Source of the DNA: Sphingomonas gei
Lineage (GTDB): Bacteria > Pseudomonadota > Alphaproteobacteria > Sphingomonadales > Sphingomonadaceae
NCBI RefSeq assembly: GCF_004792685.1
Contig: NZ_SRXT01000002.1
Coordinates: 248,001-312,000 of the forward strand
DNA length: 64,000 nucleotides
Direction of reading: 5' to 3'
A model generated the notes under the pieces. The model had not been told where the DNA came from. It worked only from the letters and a program-made list of their open reading frames with translations, and ran no database searches. Position 1 is the first letter of the stretch, and every line of letters starts with the position of its first letter. Both the position numbers and the translations under genes were made by a program. This document shows, one piece after another, positions 28,022 to 35,519 of this stretch.

Positions 28022-28447
28022 ATGGCTCTGGGATTGGAGCGCTTCGTCGAGGCGCAGCAAGGTGTCTATCCACAGGCGCTTGGCGAACTGCGCGACGGGC
28101 GCAAGCGCAGCCATTGGATGTGGTTCGTCTTTCCGCAGATTGCCGGTCTGGGCCGCAGCGAAACCGCGCGTTTCTATGCGATCGCCGACCTGGCCGAAGC
28201 GCGCGCCTATCTGGCACATCCGCTGCTCGGGCCGCGACTGGCCGAGGCGACCGACGCCGTGCTGGCGCATGCCGGCCGAACTACTGCCGATGCGATGTTA
28301 GGCGGGATCGACGCAATCAAGCTGCGCTCGTCGATGACTTTGTTCGAAGCCGCGGCGCCTGGCGAGGCGCGCTTCGCCGCGTTGCTCGAGCAATTCTACG
28401 GCGGCGCGCGCGATCCCGAAACGCTTCAGCGGCTCGCCCCGTCATAA
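28022..28447 (+). CDS. DUF1810 family protein
   Basis: A 141-residue protein with the DUF1810 core: LERFVEAQQGVYPQALGELRDGRKRSHWMWFVFPQ, GLGRSETARFYAI, ARAYLAHPLLGPRLAEATDAVL, and LRSSMTLFEAAAP with YGGARDPETLQRL. It is all-helical and cytoplasmic. The function is not known; relatives are sometimes labelled calpastatin-like without evidence. It is divergent from the ligase gene by 43 bases. Its 3' end overlaps the tail of a broken GFA-family gene on the other strand. Confidence 0.9.
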   Translation: MALGLERFVEAQQGVYPQALGELRDGRKRSHWMWFVFPQIAGLGRSETARFYAIADLAEARAYLAHPLLGPRLAEATDAVLAHAGRTTADAMLGGIDAIKLRSSMTLFEAAAPGEARFAALLEQFYGGARDPETLQRLAPS

Positions 28448-28613
28448 TGCCGCACTTCGAGCGCTTCGAGATCCACGCCGTCGGCGCAACGCAGATTGAT
28501 CTCGACCATCGGCCCCTGCGGCCCCTTACCCTCCGCGAACGGCGCGACGCGCAGGTCGTGCAGAAATGATGGTCGATGGCATGCTTGTTGGACTGGTAGG
28601 TCGCCACGGCCTC
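28426..28613 (-). pseudogene. Broken fragment of a GFA-family (glutathione-dependent formaldehyde-activating-like) gene
   Basis: Two neighbouring frames on the minus strand together give the C-terminal half of a GFA zinc protein. One frame reads ATYQSNKHAIDHHFCTTC. About ten bases on, the other frame continues VAPFAEGKGPQGPMVEINLR, then CADGVDLEALEVRHYDGASR and a stop at 28426. A single-base indel near 28548 explains the shift. The N-terminal half, with the first zinc cysteines, is missing. Upstream there is only the control region of the next gene. I therefore call this a decayed remnant. A sequencing error could explain the shift but not the missing half. Confidence 0.8.
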
Positions 28614-28632
28614 CCGCGGCGGGCTTGCGAAT

Positions 28633-28647
28633 GTTCTTGTAATGTTC
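28633..28647 (+). promoter_or_regulatory. LexA (SOS) box, alphaproteobacterial type
   Basis: GTTCTTGTAATGTTC is an exact match to GTTC-N7-GTTC, the LexA target in alphaproteobacteria. It ends 12 bases before the ATG of the endonuclease III-like gene at 28660, a position where bound LexA would block expression. The surrounding bases are notably AT-rich for this genome. Confidence 0.8.
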
Positions 28648-28659
28648 TAATGTTTCGCA

Positions 28660-29343
28660 ATGCAATCGGGCTTCAGCTTTTCGGGTCATGACGATCTGCT
28701 GCGCTGGCAGAAGGCGCTAGCGCCGGTACGAGCGCAGGTCGCCCCACTTCCGCGACGCCCGCCGATCGGGGCGCTGGTCAAGTCGATGATCAGCGGTCGC
28801 ACGCGTGACCCGGTGTCGCTCGCGGCTTATGATGCGCTGGTCGCCGCATTCGGGACGCCGGGCCGCGTGCTTGCGGCGGGGCGCGAGGAAGTGCTGCGCC
28901 GCATCGCCGGCGTGACGCATGCCGAGGACAAAGCGGGTTATGTGATCGGGGCGCTCGGACGTATCGCGACGGAACGCAACGGGTTCGACCTCGCGTTCCT
29001 CGGCACGCTGCCGCTCGGCGAGGCGCTCGGCTGGCTCGAGCGCCTGCCCGGCGTCGGTCGCAAGGTCGCCGCAGCGACGCTCAACGCCAGCACGCTCGAC
29101 CGGCCGGTGCTGATCGTCGACAGCCATGTCCTTCGCGTGCTCCGGCGGCTGGGGTTCGTCGATCGCCATGCCGAAGCGCGCATGGCGAGCGAGGCAGCGA
29201 CCGCGACGATGCCCGAATGGAGCGGCGGCGACTTTCTCGATTTCCACATCGCCACCAAGAGGCTCGGCCAGAGCATCTGCCGTTTCGACACGTCCGATTG
29301 CGCCCATTGCCCGCTCCGCACCGATTGCCGCTCGCATTGTTGA
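28660..29343 (+). CDS. Endonuclease III-like DNA glycosylase (HhH-GPD, 4Fe-4S)
   Basis: A 227-residue base-excision repair enzyme. The helix-hairpin-helix [13 protein letters not shown] carries the catalytic lysine position of endonuclease III, and the catalytic aspartate follows in [15 protein letters not shown]. The C-terminal iron-sulphur motif is complete: [17 protein letters not shown] (C-x6-C-x2-C-x5-C). The N-terminus ([22 protein letters not shown]) differs from canonical Nth, where LSAQTTD is usual, so it is a distinct subfamily and probably not the housekeeping nth. A LexA box directly upstream suggests DNA-damage induction. The udg gene follows after about 30 bases. Confidence 0.88.
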   Translation: MQSGFSFSGHDDLLRWQKALAPVRAQVAPLPRRPPIGALVKSMISGRTRDPVSLAAYDALVAAFGTPGRVLAAGREEVLRRIAGVTHAEDKAGYVIGALGRIATERNGFDLAFLGTLPLGEALGWLERLPGVGRKVAAATLNASTLDRPVLIVDSHVLRVLRRLGFVDRHAEARMASEAATATMPEWSGGDFLDFHIATKRLGQSICRFDTSDCAHCPLRTDCRSHC

Positions 29344-29374
29344 CAGCGCCGCCGTGCTTTCCGACACCAAGGCG

Positions 29375-30073
29375 ATGGGCGACGTCAAACTGCATCCGAG
29401 CTGGCTCGAACCGCTGAAAGGCGAGTTCGACGACCCCTATATGATCGCGCTGCGCCAGTTCCTCGTCGCCGAGAAGGCGGCGGGCAAGCGCATCTTCCCC
29501 GCAGGCGGCGAATGGTTTCGCGCGCTCGACCTGACTCCGCTCGATCAGGTCCGCGTGGTGATCCTCGGCCAGGACCCTTATCACGGCGAAGGCCAGGCAC
29601 ACGGCCTGTGCTTCTCTGTGCGCCCCGGCGTCCGCACGCCGCCGAGTCTCGTCAATATCTACAAGGAGATGGAGGCCGATCTCGGCATCCCGCGCGCGCG
29701 CCACGGCTTTCTCGAACATTGGGCGCAGCAAGGCGTGCTGCTGCTCAACGCCGTGCTGACCGTCCAGATGAGCATGGCGGCCTCGCATCAGGGGCGCGGC
29801 TGGGAGCGTTTCACCGACGCGGTGATCCGGCTGGTCAATGCCAGGCAGGAGCCGGTGGTGTTCCTGTTGTGGGGCAGCCATGCGCAGAAAAAGGCTGCCT
29901 TCGTCGATTCGGTCGACAAAGGCGGGCGGCATCTCGTGCTCAAGGCGCCGCATCCTTCGCCGCTTTCGGCGCATTCGGGGTTTTTCGGCTGCGGGCATTT
30001 TTCGAAGGCCAATGCTTTTCTGGCCAGCCATGGGCAGAGACCGATCGATTGGGCGCTTCCCGCGCTTGATTGA
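29375..30073 (+). CDS. ung: Uracil-DNA glycosylase, family 1
   Basis: A 232-residue enzyme that removes uracil from DNA. The catalytic motif GQDPYHG contains Asp67, and the C-terminal HPSPLS contains His193. The uracil-binding region ([21 protein letters not shown]), LLLNAVLTV and [13 protein letters not shown] are all present. The ATG at 29375 gives the normal family length; GTG at 29354 is possible. It lies 31 bases after the endonuclease III-like gene, probably in one transcript, and so may share its SOS control. That would be unusual for ung. Confidence 0.94.
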   Translation: MGDVKLHPSWLEPLKGEFDDPYMIALRQFLVAEKAAGKRIFPAGGEWFRALDLTPLDQVRVVILGQDPYHGEGQAHGLCFSVRPGVRTPPSLVNIYKEMEADLGIPRARHGFLEHWAQQGVLLLNAVLTVQMSMAASHQGRGWERFTDAVIRLVNARQEPVVFLLWGSHAQKKAAFVDSVDKGGRHLVLKAPHPSPLSAHSGFFGCGHFSKANAFLASHGQRPIDWALPALD

Positions 30074-30133
30074 CGCCGCGCATGCGACCGCGCACACTGC
30101 TAAGCATCTGAACAGGCGGAAAAGAAACCGAAG

Positions 30134-31573
30134 ATGCGTAAATCGGTCACTGTCGCACTTGGTTTGTCGATGATTCTCTCCGCTTGTGGCGGGGGCGGCG
30201 GCGGAAGCGGTTCTGTAGTCACGCCACCGGCGACGGGCGGCGCGCCGAGTCCGACACCGGCCACGGCGGGCTGCTCGCTGCGCGAGCGGCAGGACTGGGC
30301 GGCGGCGCAGCTCAAGGAATGGTATCTCTTCCCCGAGGCGCTGCCGGCAAACCTAAGCCCGGCGTCCTACGCGACCGTGGACGACTATATCGATGCGCTC
30401 ACCGCCACTGCGCGCGGGCAGGGGCGGGACCGCTATTTCACCTATCTGACGTCGATCGCCGAAGAGAATGCCTATTATGCGTCGGGATCGAGCGCGGGCT
30501 TCGGCTTCCGTCTGTCGTATGATTCGGGGGCGGGACGCGTCTTCGTTGCCGAGTCGTTCGAGAACACGCCCGCGCTGAATGCCGGCATCGATCGCGGCGC
30601 CGAGATCGTTGCGATCGGCACCAGCGCGGCCGACCTCCGCACCGTGGCGTCGATCATGGCGAGCGGCGGATCGGCCGGGGTTTCGGACGCGCTCGGGCCG
30701 ACGACCGCGGGTACCACGCGGGTGCTGCGCGTCACTGATGCGGCGGGCACTCGCGACCTCACCGTCGCCAAGGCCGATTACGCGCTGACTCCGGTCTCGT
30801 CGCGCTACGGCGCCAAGATCCTCGACGATGGCGGGCGCAAGGTCGGCTACGTCAATTTGCGGACCTTCATCGATACCGCCGATCCGGCGCTGCGTGCGGC
30901 ATTTGCGCAGTTCAAGGCAGCCGGAATCACCGAAGTGATCGTCGACCTGCGCTACAATGGCGGCGGCCTGGTCTCGATCGCGCAACTGATGGGCGATCTG
31001 ATGGCCGCCAATCGCGCGACCAGCGACGTGTTCGATTACATGGTCTTCCGTCCGGAGAAATCGGCGGAGAACGAGACGCGCTTCTTCCAGCCCAAGACCC
31101 AGTCGATCGCGCCCACCAGGATTGCGTTCATCGGCACCGGCGGCACGGCGTCGGCGAGCGAGCTCGTGGTCAACGCCTTCATTCCCTATCTTCATGCCAA
31201 TGCGGCGCTGATTGGCACCAATACCTATGGCAAGCCGGTCGGTCAGGTCGCGCTCGACAAGGTGGCGTGCGACGATCGCTTGCGGGTGATCGCCTTCGCC
31301 ACGCAGAATGCCGCGCGGCAGGGCAATTATTACAACGGGCTGGCGGGAACCGTCGAGGCGAGCTGCCGGGCGGGTGACGACGTGACGTATCCGCTCGGCG
31401 ACGCGCGCGAGGCCTCGACCAAGGCGGCGCTCGATTTCCTCGCGGGGCGGAGCTGCACGGCGATTGCGGCGGGCGGGCAGACGACATTGGCGCTCCGCAG
31501 CGCGGCCACGCGCGAGCTGCTCACGCCCGAACGTCCGAGCACGGTGCAGCGCGAAGTGCCGGGGGCCTATTAG
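30134..31573 (+). CDS. S41 family peptidase, predicted lipoprotein
   Basis: A 479-residue protein with a lipoprotein signal (lipobox LSAC near residue 18, then a Gly/Ser-rich tether), so it is probably anchored in the envelope. A helical N-terminal domain (ERQDWAAAQLKEWYLFPEALP) precedes a PDZ-like region (FRLSYDS, ESFENTPALNAGIDRGAEIVAI) and an S41 core. The predicted catalytic Ser340 is in TGGTASASE and Lys367 is in NTYGKPVGQ. The substrate-binding strand VDLRYNGGG is intact. It differs from CtpA at 3649, which is soluble and more compact. Two late cysteines may form a disulfide. Its substrate is unknown. Confidence 0.85.
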   Translation: MRKSVTVALGLSMILSACGGGGGGSGSVVTPPATGGAPSPTPATAGCSLRERQDWAAAQLKEWYLFPEALPANLSPASYATVDDYIDALTATARGQGRDRYFTYLTSIAEENAYYASGSSAGFGFRLSYDSGAGRVFVAESFENTPALNAGIDRGAEIVAIGTSAADLRTVASIMASGGSAGVSDALGPTTAGTTRVLRVTDAAGTRDLTVAKADYALTPVSSRYGAKILDDGGRKVGYVNLRTFIDTADPALRAAFAQFKAAGITEVIVDLRYNGGGLVSIAQLMGDLMAANRATSDVFDYMVFRPEKSAENETRFFQPKTQSIAPTRIAFIGTGGTASASELVVNAFIPYLHANAALIGTNTYGKPVGQVALDKVACDDRLRVIAFATQNAARQGNYYNGLAGTVEASCRAGDDVTYPLGDAREASTKAALDFLAGRSCTAIAAGGQTTLALRSAATRELLTPERPSTVQREVPGAY

Positions 31574-31593
31574 GGTCGGCTCGACTTTCTCAT

Positions 31594-31667
31594 CCGTTCC
31601 CCTGCGAAAGCAGGGGTTCAGGGTCACAAGCGGTGCGCTCCGGGCCCTGCTTTCGCAGGGGAACGGA
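31594..31667. repeat. Paired palindrome, CCCCTGCGAAAGCAGGGG family
   Basis: CCGTTCCCCTGCGAAAGCAGGGG on the left and CCCTGCTTTCGCAGGGGAACGG on the right are inverted copies across about 28 bases, between convergent genes. The organisation matches the other paired palindromes here, with different stem bases. Confidence 0.8.
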
Positions 31668-31740
31668 CGGTTTCAGCTTAAGTGGAACACGCCCCGGGCG
31701 CCGATCGCAGGATCTCTCGCGAGCGGGGGAAGAATTCTTT

Positions 31741-32151
31741 CTACGCTTCCGAATCCTCCGACGGCTCGGCCGCTTCCACCTCCGCAGCCGGCACCAGCGC
31801 GCGCACCTCCTCCATGAAGCGCGCCAGCGAGATTGGCTTGGAGACATAGGCATTCGCGCCCGCCGAGCGGATGCGCTCCTCGTCCTCGCGCCCGGCATAG
31901 GCCGTCACTGCCATGATCGGGATCGCGCGCAGTTCGGGATCGCGCTTCAGCTCGCGGATGAGGTCATAGCCGGTGACATGGGGCATCTGGATGTCCATCA
32001 CGATCAGCTCGGGCGCGAATTCGCGTGCCTTGGCGACGGCCTCGCGCCCGTCGCTGACCGGCTCCGCCGCGAAGTCGTGCGCGCGCAGCAAGTCGCAGAA
32101 CAGCTTCAGATTGAGCTCGTTATCCTCGACAACCAGAACCCTTTTTGCCAC
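31741..32151 (-). CDS. divK: DivK-like single-domain response regulator
   Basis: A 136-residue receiver domain with no output domain. The acidic pocket is VVEDNE near residue 8, the phosphorylated Asp53 is in LIVMDIQMP, Thr is in MAVTAYAG, and Lys is in YVSKPI. The sequence is close to DivK, the essential switch that controls DivJ/PleC and hence CtrA in the alphaproteobacterial cell cycle. A short acidic tail rich in Glu and Ser extends the C-terminus. pleD, its usual neighbour in other orders, is not seen. It is divergent from the DUF3572 gene. Confidence 0.88.
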   Translation of the reverse strand: MAKRVLVVEDNELNLKLFCDLLRAHDFAAEPVSDGREAVAKAREFAPELIVMDIQMPHVTGYDLIRELKRDPELRAIPIMAVTAYAGREDEERIRSAGANAYVSKPISLARFMEEVRALVPAAEVEAAEPSEDSEA

Positions 32152-32187
32152 GCGCTCAACCTCATGCAGTTGGAGACGGTTTAGGCG

Positions 32188-32454
32188 ATGCCGCGGATGG
32201 AGACAAACGCAGAGGCACTGGCGCTCCAGGCCCTGGTCTGGACGCTCGGCGATCCGGCGCGCGCGTCGCGGCTGCTCGACTTGACCGGGCTCGATCCGGC
32301 GGAGCTGCGGGCGCGGGCGGGCGAGCCGGCATTGCTCGCCGCGACGCTTGGTTTCCTAGAGGCGCATGAGCCCGATCTCATCGCCTGCGCCGAGGCGCTG
32401 GACGTGACGCCGGCCGGGCTCGTCGCGGCTCGCGGGGAGCTCGAACGCGCATGA
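32188..32454 (+). CDS. DUF3572 family protein
   Basis: An 88-residue helical protein with the DUF3572 signature EALALQALVWTLGDP, LLDLTGLDPAELRARA, and LLAATLGFLEAHEPDLIACAEAL. The family is restricted to alphaproteobacteria and often sits beside divK, as here. The ATG at 32188 or the one three codons later may be used. Its stop codon overlaps the start of the HAD gene (ATGA), so the two are likely translated together. No function is known. Confidence 0.85.
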   Translation: MPRMETNAEALALQALVWTLGDPARASRLLDLTGLDPAELRARAGEPALLAATLGFLEAHEPDLIACAEALDVTPAGLVAARGELERA

Positions 32455-33086
32455 AACCGCTGCTGATCACCGATTGCGACGAAGTGCTGCTTCATATGGT
32501 CCGCCATTTCGGGACGTGGCTCGACGAGGCGCACGCGATCGATTTCCGGCCCAACGGCACCAACTTCACCGATTCGATGCGCCGACGCGGCGACGACACT
32601 CTGGTCGAGCCCGAGGCGATGTGGTCGTATCTCGACGGCTTCTTCCCCGGCGAGATGGATCGCCAGACGCTGGTGCCGCACGCCCGCGAGGCGCTCGCCG
32701 CGCTGGCCGAGCAGGCCGAGATCGTCGTGCTGACCAACCTCAAGGACCATTGCCGCAGCCACCGCATCGCCCAGCTCGCGACGCACGGCATCGCACACCG
32801 GGTGGAGTGCAATCAGGGCGGCAAGGGCGCGCCGGTGGCCAGGCTGGTCGCCGAGTTCGGCAACCCGGTGACGGTGTTCGTCGACGATCTCGAGCATCAC
32901 CACGAATCGGTCGCGCGCCACGCGCCTGGGGTCCACCGGCTCCACATGGTCGCCGAGCCCGATATCGCCGTCCAGGCGCCGCCGGCGCCGCACGCGCATG
33001 CCCGGATCGACGATTGGCGCGAGGCGCAGGCGTGGATCGAGGCGCGTTTCGCCGCGGGCTTGACCGCCGATGCCGCCGGTGGTTGA
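32451..33086 (+). CDS. HAD superfamily hydrolase
   Basis: A 211-residue cytoplasmic protein with the HAD nucleophile motif at the very start (LLITDCDEVLLHM, DxD pattern). Motif II-like VVLTNLKDH, a lysine in the NQGGKGAPV region and motif IV VTVFVDDLEHH also fit. The C-terminus is variable and rich in His and Ala. It may be a phosphatase, but the substrate is unknown. It overlaps the DUF3572 gene by four bases and is followed by a RidA gene 8 bases downstream, so DUF3572-HAD-RidA looks like one operon. Confidence 0.82.
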   Translation: MKPLLITDCDEVLLHMVRHFGTWLDEAHAIDFRPNGTNFTDSMRRRGDDTLVEPEAMWSYLDGFFPGEMDRQTLVPHAREALAALAEQAEIVVLTNLKDHCRSHRIAQLATHGIAHRVECNQGGKGAPVARLVAEFGNPVTVFVDDLEHHHESVARHAPGVHRLHMVAEPDIAVQAPPAPHAHARIDDWREAQAWIEARFAAGLTADAAGG

Positions 33087-33093
33087 TCGCAGC

Positions 33094-33561
33094 ATGACCC
33101 AGAAAATCGACGCGAAGCTGGCCGAGCTCGGCCTGTCCCTCCCCGAAGCCGCGGCGCCCGTCGCCGCTTATGTACCCGCGGTCGAGGCCGGCGGGCTGCT
33201 CCACGTCTCGGGGCAGCTGCCGTTCAAGGACGGCCAGCTGATGACCGGCCGGCTCGGCGAGGATCGCGACCTCGATTACGGCCAGGAGGCGGCGCAGCGC
33301 TGCGGGCTGATGCTGGTCGCGCAGATCCGCAAGGCGCTCGGCGGCGATCTCGGCCGGGTCGAGCGGATCGTCAAGCTCGGCGTGTTCGTCAATTCCGCGG
33401 GCGATTTCACCGATCAGCCCAAGGTCGCCAACGGCGCGTCCGAGCTGATGCAGGCGCTGTTCGGCGAGGCCGGCCGCCACGCCCGCAGCGCGGTCGGCGT
33501 GCCGACCTTGCCGCTCGGCGCAGTGGTCGAAGTCGACGCAGTGGTGGCGATCCGCAGCTGA
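33094..33561 (+). CDS. RidA family protein
   Basis: A protein of about 155 residues of the YjgF/YER057c/UK114 group. The pattern LGLSLPEAAAPVAAYVPAVEAGGLLHVSGQLPF, then GRLGEDRDLDYGQEAAQRCGLMLVAQIRKALGG, RIVKLGVFVNS and ARSAVGVPTLPLGAVVEVDAVVAI, is that of the longer RidA subgroup. The classical imine-hydrolysing RidA keeps an arginine in the last motif (xRxAV), and here ARSAVGV matches. I use the ATG at 33094; a start eight codons earlier would overlap the HAD gene. The role may be removal of reactive enamines, but the subgroup is not well studied. Confidence 0.88.
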   Translation: MTQKIDAKLAELGLSLPEAAAPVAAYVPAVEAGGLLHVSGQLPFKDGQLMTGRLGEDRDLDYGQEAAQRCGLMLVAQIRKALGGDLGRVERIVKLGVFVNSAGDFTDQPKVANGASELMQALFGEAGRHARSAVGVPTLPLGAVVEVDAVVAIRS

Positions 33562-33639
33562 TCGCTGTTGCGGCTCAGCCACAGTTCGTCACGAACGAGC
33601 AACAATTCAGCAAATAATGTTGTGCAGCGCAGCGCGTTG

Positions 33640-33658
33640 CGGCACTAATCTTGTGCCG
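33640..33658 (+). promoter_or_regulatory. Sigma54-like promoter or NtrC-like site before the TorF-type porin
   Basis: CGGCACTAATCTTGTGCCG is an inverted repeat that fits two known patterns at once. GCAC-N7-GTGC is the core of the NtrC enhancer site. CGGCAC-N5-TTGTG is one base short of the sigma54 promoter (TGGCAC-N5-TTGCA) in each half. It lies about 90 bases before the porin ATG. This is a by-eye match only. Confidence 0.4.
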
Positions 33659-33749
33659 AAGTAAGCACGCGCATGGCTTTTTGAGCTGGAGACGCAGGCG
33701 ACGCCGGCAGCAGGCGGGGACCCTTTGACGTGGATAAGAAAGGGATTCC

Positions 33750-34508
33750 ATGCGCTATTCTATGATCAGCCTCGGCGCGCTCATGCTCGCCACCACCGCG
33801 CCAGCCATGGCGCAGGACGCGAGCGAGACCGAACCGGCGAGCCCCATCACCGTCACCAGCGCGGTGACGCTGACCTCGGACTATCGCTTCCGCGGGCTCA
33901 GCCAGTCGAACAAGAAAGTGGCGGTGCAGAGCACAGTCAACGTCAACCACGAATCGGGCCTCTATGTCGGCACTTGGGTGTCGACGATCGACGACGAGGT
34001 TTCGCTGCCGGGTTACGGCGATGTCGAAGTCGATCTTTACGGCGGCTATACCAAGACGCTCGGCAACGGCGTCGGCTTCGATGTCGGCGCGCTTTATTAT
34101 TACTATCCGGACGGCGCCAAGGGCCTCAAGACCGATTTCTTCGAGCCCTATGCCTCGGTGATGTACACGGTTGGGCCGGTGACTGCCAAGGTCGGCGCCA
34201 ATTACGCGTGGAGCGGACAATCGGGCCTGGCCGACAATGACAGCCTGTACCTCCGCGGCGATCTGACCGTCGCCGTTCCGAACACGCCGGTCAGCGTCAT
34301 CGGCCATATCGGACGCACCGACGGCCAGTTGGGCGTGCTCGCGGTGGACAGCAAATATACCGACTGGTCGCTCGGTGCCGAAATCGCGCAGAAGTTCGTC
34401 AAGCTCGGCGTGCAATATGTCGATACCGACATCACCAACGACTCGGGCTATGCCGATTCGATCGGTGCCGATCCGCGGGCGGTCTTCTACATGACGCTCA
34501 GCTTCTAA
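33750..34508 (+). CDS. TorF family putative porin (Gcw_chp type)
   Basis: A 252-residue outer-membrane protein with a signal peptide ending at AMAQ (about residue 22). The family hallmark appears just after it: VTLTSDYRFRGLSQSNKKVAVQ. Repeated beta strands with aromatic residues and glycine (LYVGTWVSTIDD, DLYGGYTKTLGNG, DVGALYYYYPDGAKG) follow, ending in FYMTLSF with the terminal phenylalanine of outer-membrane barrels. In other sphingomonads this family commonly lies beside glnK-amtB, hinting at a nitrogen link; those genes are absent here. A strong terminator follows. Confidence 0.87.
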   Translation: MRYSMISLGALMLATTAPAMAQDASETEPASPITVTSAVTLTSDYRFRGLSQSNKKVAVQSTVNVNHESGLYVGTWVSTIDDEVSLPGYGDVEVDLYGGYTKTLGNGVGFDVGALYYYYPDGAKGLKTDFFEPYASVMYTVGPVTAKVGANYAWSGQSGLADNDSLYLRGDLTVAVPNTPVSVIGHIGRTDGQLGVLAVDSKYTDWSLGAEIAQKFVKLGVQYVDTDITNDSGYADSIGADPRAVFYMTLSF

Positions 34509-34532
34509 CAGGTCGCCTTCCGGACGGCACGA

Positions 34533-34573
34533 AAAGGCCGGCCCGCTCACCGAGAGCGGGCCGGCCTTTTTCG
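34533..34573. terminator. Bidirectional rho-independent terminator
   Basis: AAAAGGCCGGCCCGCTC and GAGCGGGCCGGCCTTTTT form a 13-base GC stem with a short loop, preceded by A's and followed by T's. It would serve both the porin gene on the plus strand and the lspA-DUF3035 transcript on the minus strand. Confidence 0.93.
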
Positions 34574-34591
34574 TAGCGCGCGTAACCGCGC

Positions 34592-35008
34592 TTACTTGGG
34601 CGTCGTGCTCGCGCGCGCGGTCTGGCCGTCGCCTTCGGGCGCGGCGATGATGTCGCGGGTGGTGCTGCCCTTGTCGACGACATTGGTGGTCGGGCTGCCG
34701 GCAGTGCTGCGCGCGCCGGGCTCGGCAAGGGTGCGGCCGGCGGCGTCGAGCGTGGCATTCTCCGAAGCGCTGCGCGCCTGCGAGCCGCCGTACAAGGCAT
34801 CGAGCGCCTGCGCCGAAGGCGAAGTGTCCTGCGGGCGCGGCGCGCCGGGCCGCGGCGGGACCAGCGCGAAATCGGGCGGGATCACCAGGGGGGCCGCGCG
34901 GGCGACGGCGAATTCGTCGGGACGCGCGCGATCGTACCCGTTCTTGCCGCAGGCGGAGAGCGAGCCGACGAGCGCGATGCCCGTAGCGATCAGAACCAAC
35001 TTACGCAT
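34592..35008 (-). CDS. DUF3035 lipoprotein
   Basis: A 138-residue predicted lipoprotein (lipobox SLSAC near residue 20, then GKNGYDRARPDEFAVARAAPLVIPPDF, the DUF3035 signature). The C-terminal part is low-complexity, rich in Ala, Ser, Thr and Gly. The ATG at 35008 is preferred over the one three codons upstream, because GGAG lies about ten bases before it and only one base before the other. Its 5' end overlaps the lspA stop. The order ileS-lspA-DUF3035 is standard in sphingomonads and ties it to lipoprotein processing. No function has been shown that I know of. Confidence 0.87.
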   Translation of the reverse strand: MRKLVLIATGIALVGSLSACGKNGYDRARPDEFAVARAAPLVIPPDFALVPPRPGAPRPQDTSPSAQALDALYGGSQARSASENATLDAAGRTLAEPGARSTAGSPTTNVVDKGSTTRDIIAAPEGDGQTARASTTPK

Positions 35009-35519
35009 TGACTTCATTCTCCACAGGAGCAGGCGTCCCGGCCTGCGTATCGCGCACGAACAAGGCGCGGATCAACAGGATCAGCACGCCGATGGTAATC
35101 GCCGCATCGGCTACATTGAAGACCAAAAAAGGGCGCCACGTGCCGAAATGCAAATCGGCGAAGTCGACGACATAGCCCAATCGGGTACGATCGAGGATAT
35201 TGCCCAGCGCGCCGCCGAGCACCAGCCCCAATGCGATCACGTCGGGCCGCTTCTTCTCGCGCAGCATCCACCAGAGCACGCCCGCGGCGATCGCGCCGGT
35301 GAGCAGCACCAGCAGCCAGCGCATCGTCGCGCCGCTCGCGGGCAACAGCCCCAGCGACACGCCGACATTCTTGACGAAGCGCAGGTCGAAGATCGGCAGG
35401 ACGGTCAGCGACATGTCCTGGACGTTGAGCCCGAGCGGGCCGGTCACATAATATTTCATGCCCTGATCGACCAGGAACACCGCGGCCGCGACGAGCAGCC
35501 CGAGCAAACGCAGATTCAT
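35001..35519 (-). CDS. lspA: Lipoprotein signal peptidase (signal peptidase II)
   Basis: A 172-residue inner-membrane aspartic protease that cuts lipoprotein signal peptides. The two catalytic aspartates lie in GGALGNILDRTRLGYVVDF and VFNVADAAI, and the N-terminal VFLVDQGMKYYV is also conserved. There are four membrane helices. The ATG at 35519 shares one base with the ileS stop (TGATG), so translation is probably coupled. Normal length. The C-terminus extends slightly (DTQAGTPAPVENEVNA). Confidence 0.96.
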   Translation of the reverse strand: MNLRLLGLLVAAAVFLVDQGMKYYVTGPLGLNVQDMSLTVLPIFDLRFVKNVGVSLGLLPASGATMRWLLVLLTGAIAAGVLWWMLREKKRPDVIALGLVLGGALGNILDRTRLGYVVDFADLHFGTWRPFLVFNVADAAITIGVLILLIRALFVRDTQAGTPAPVENEVNA

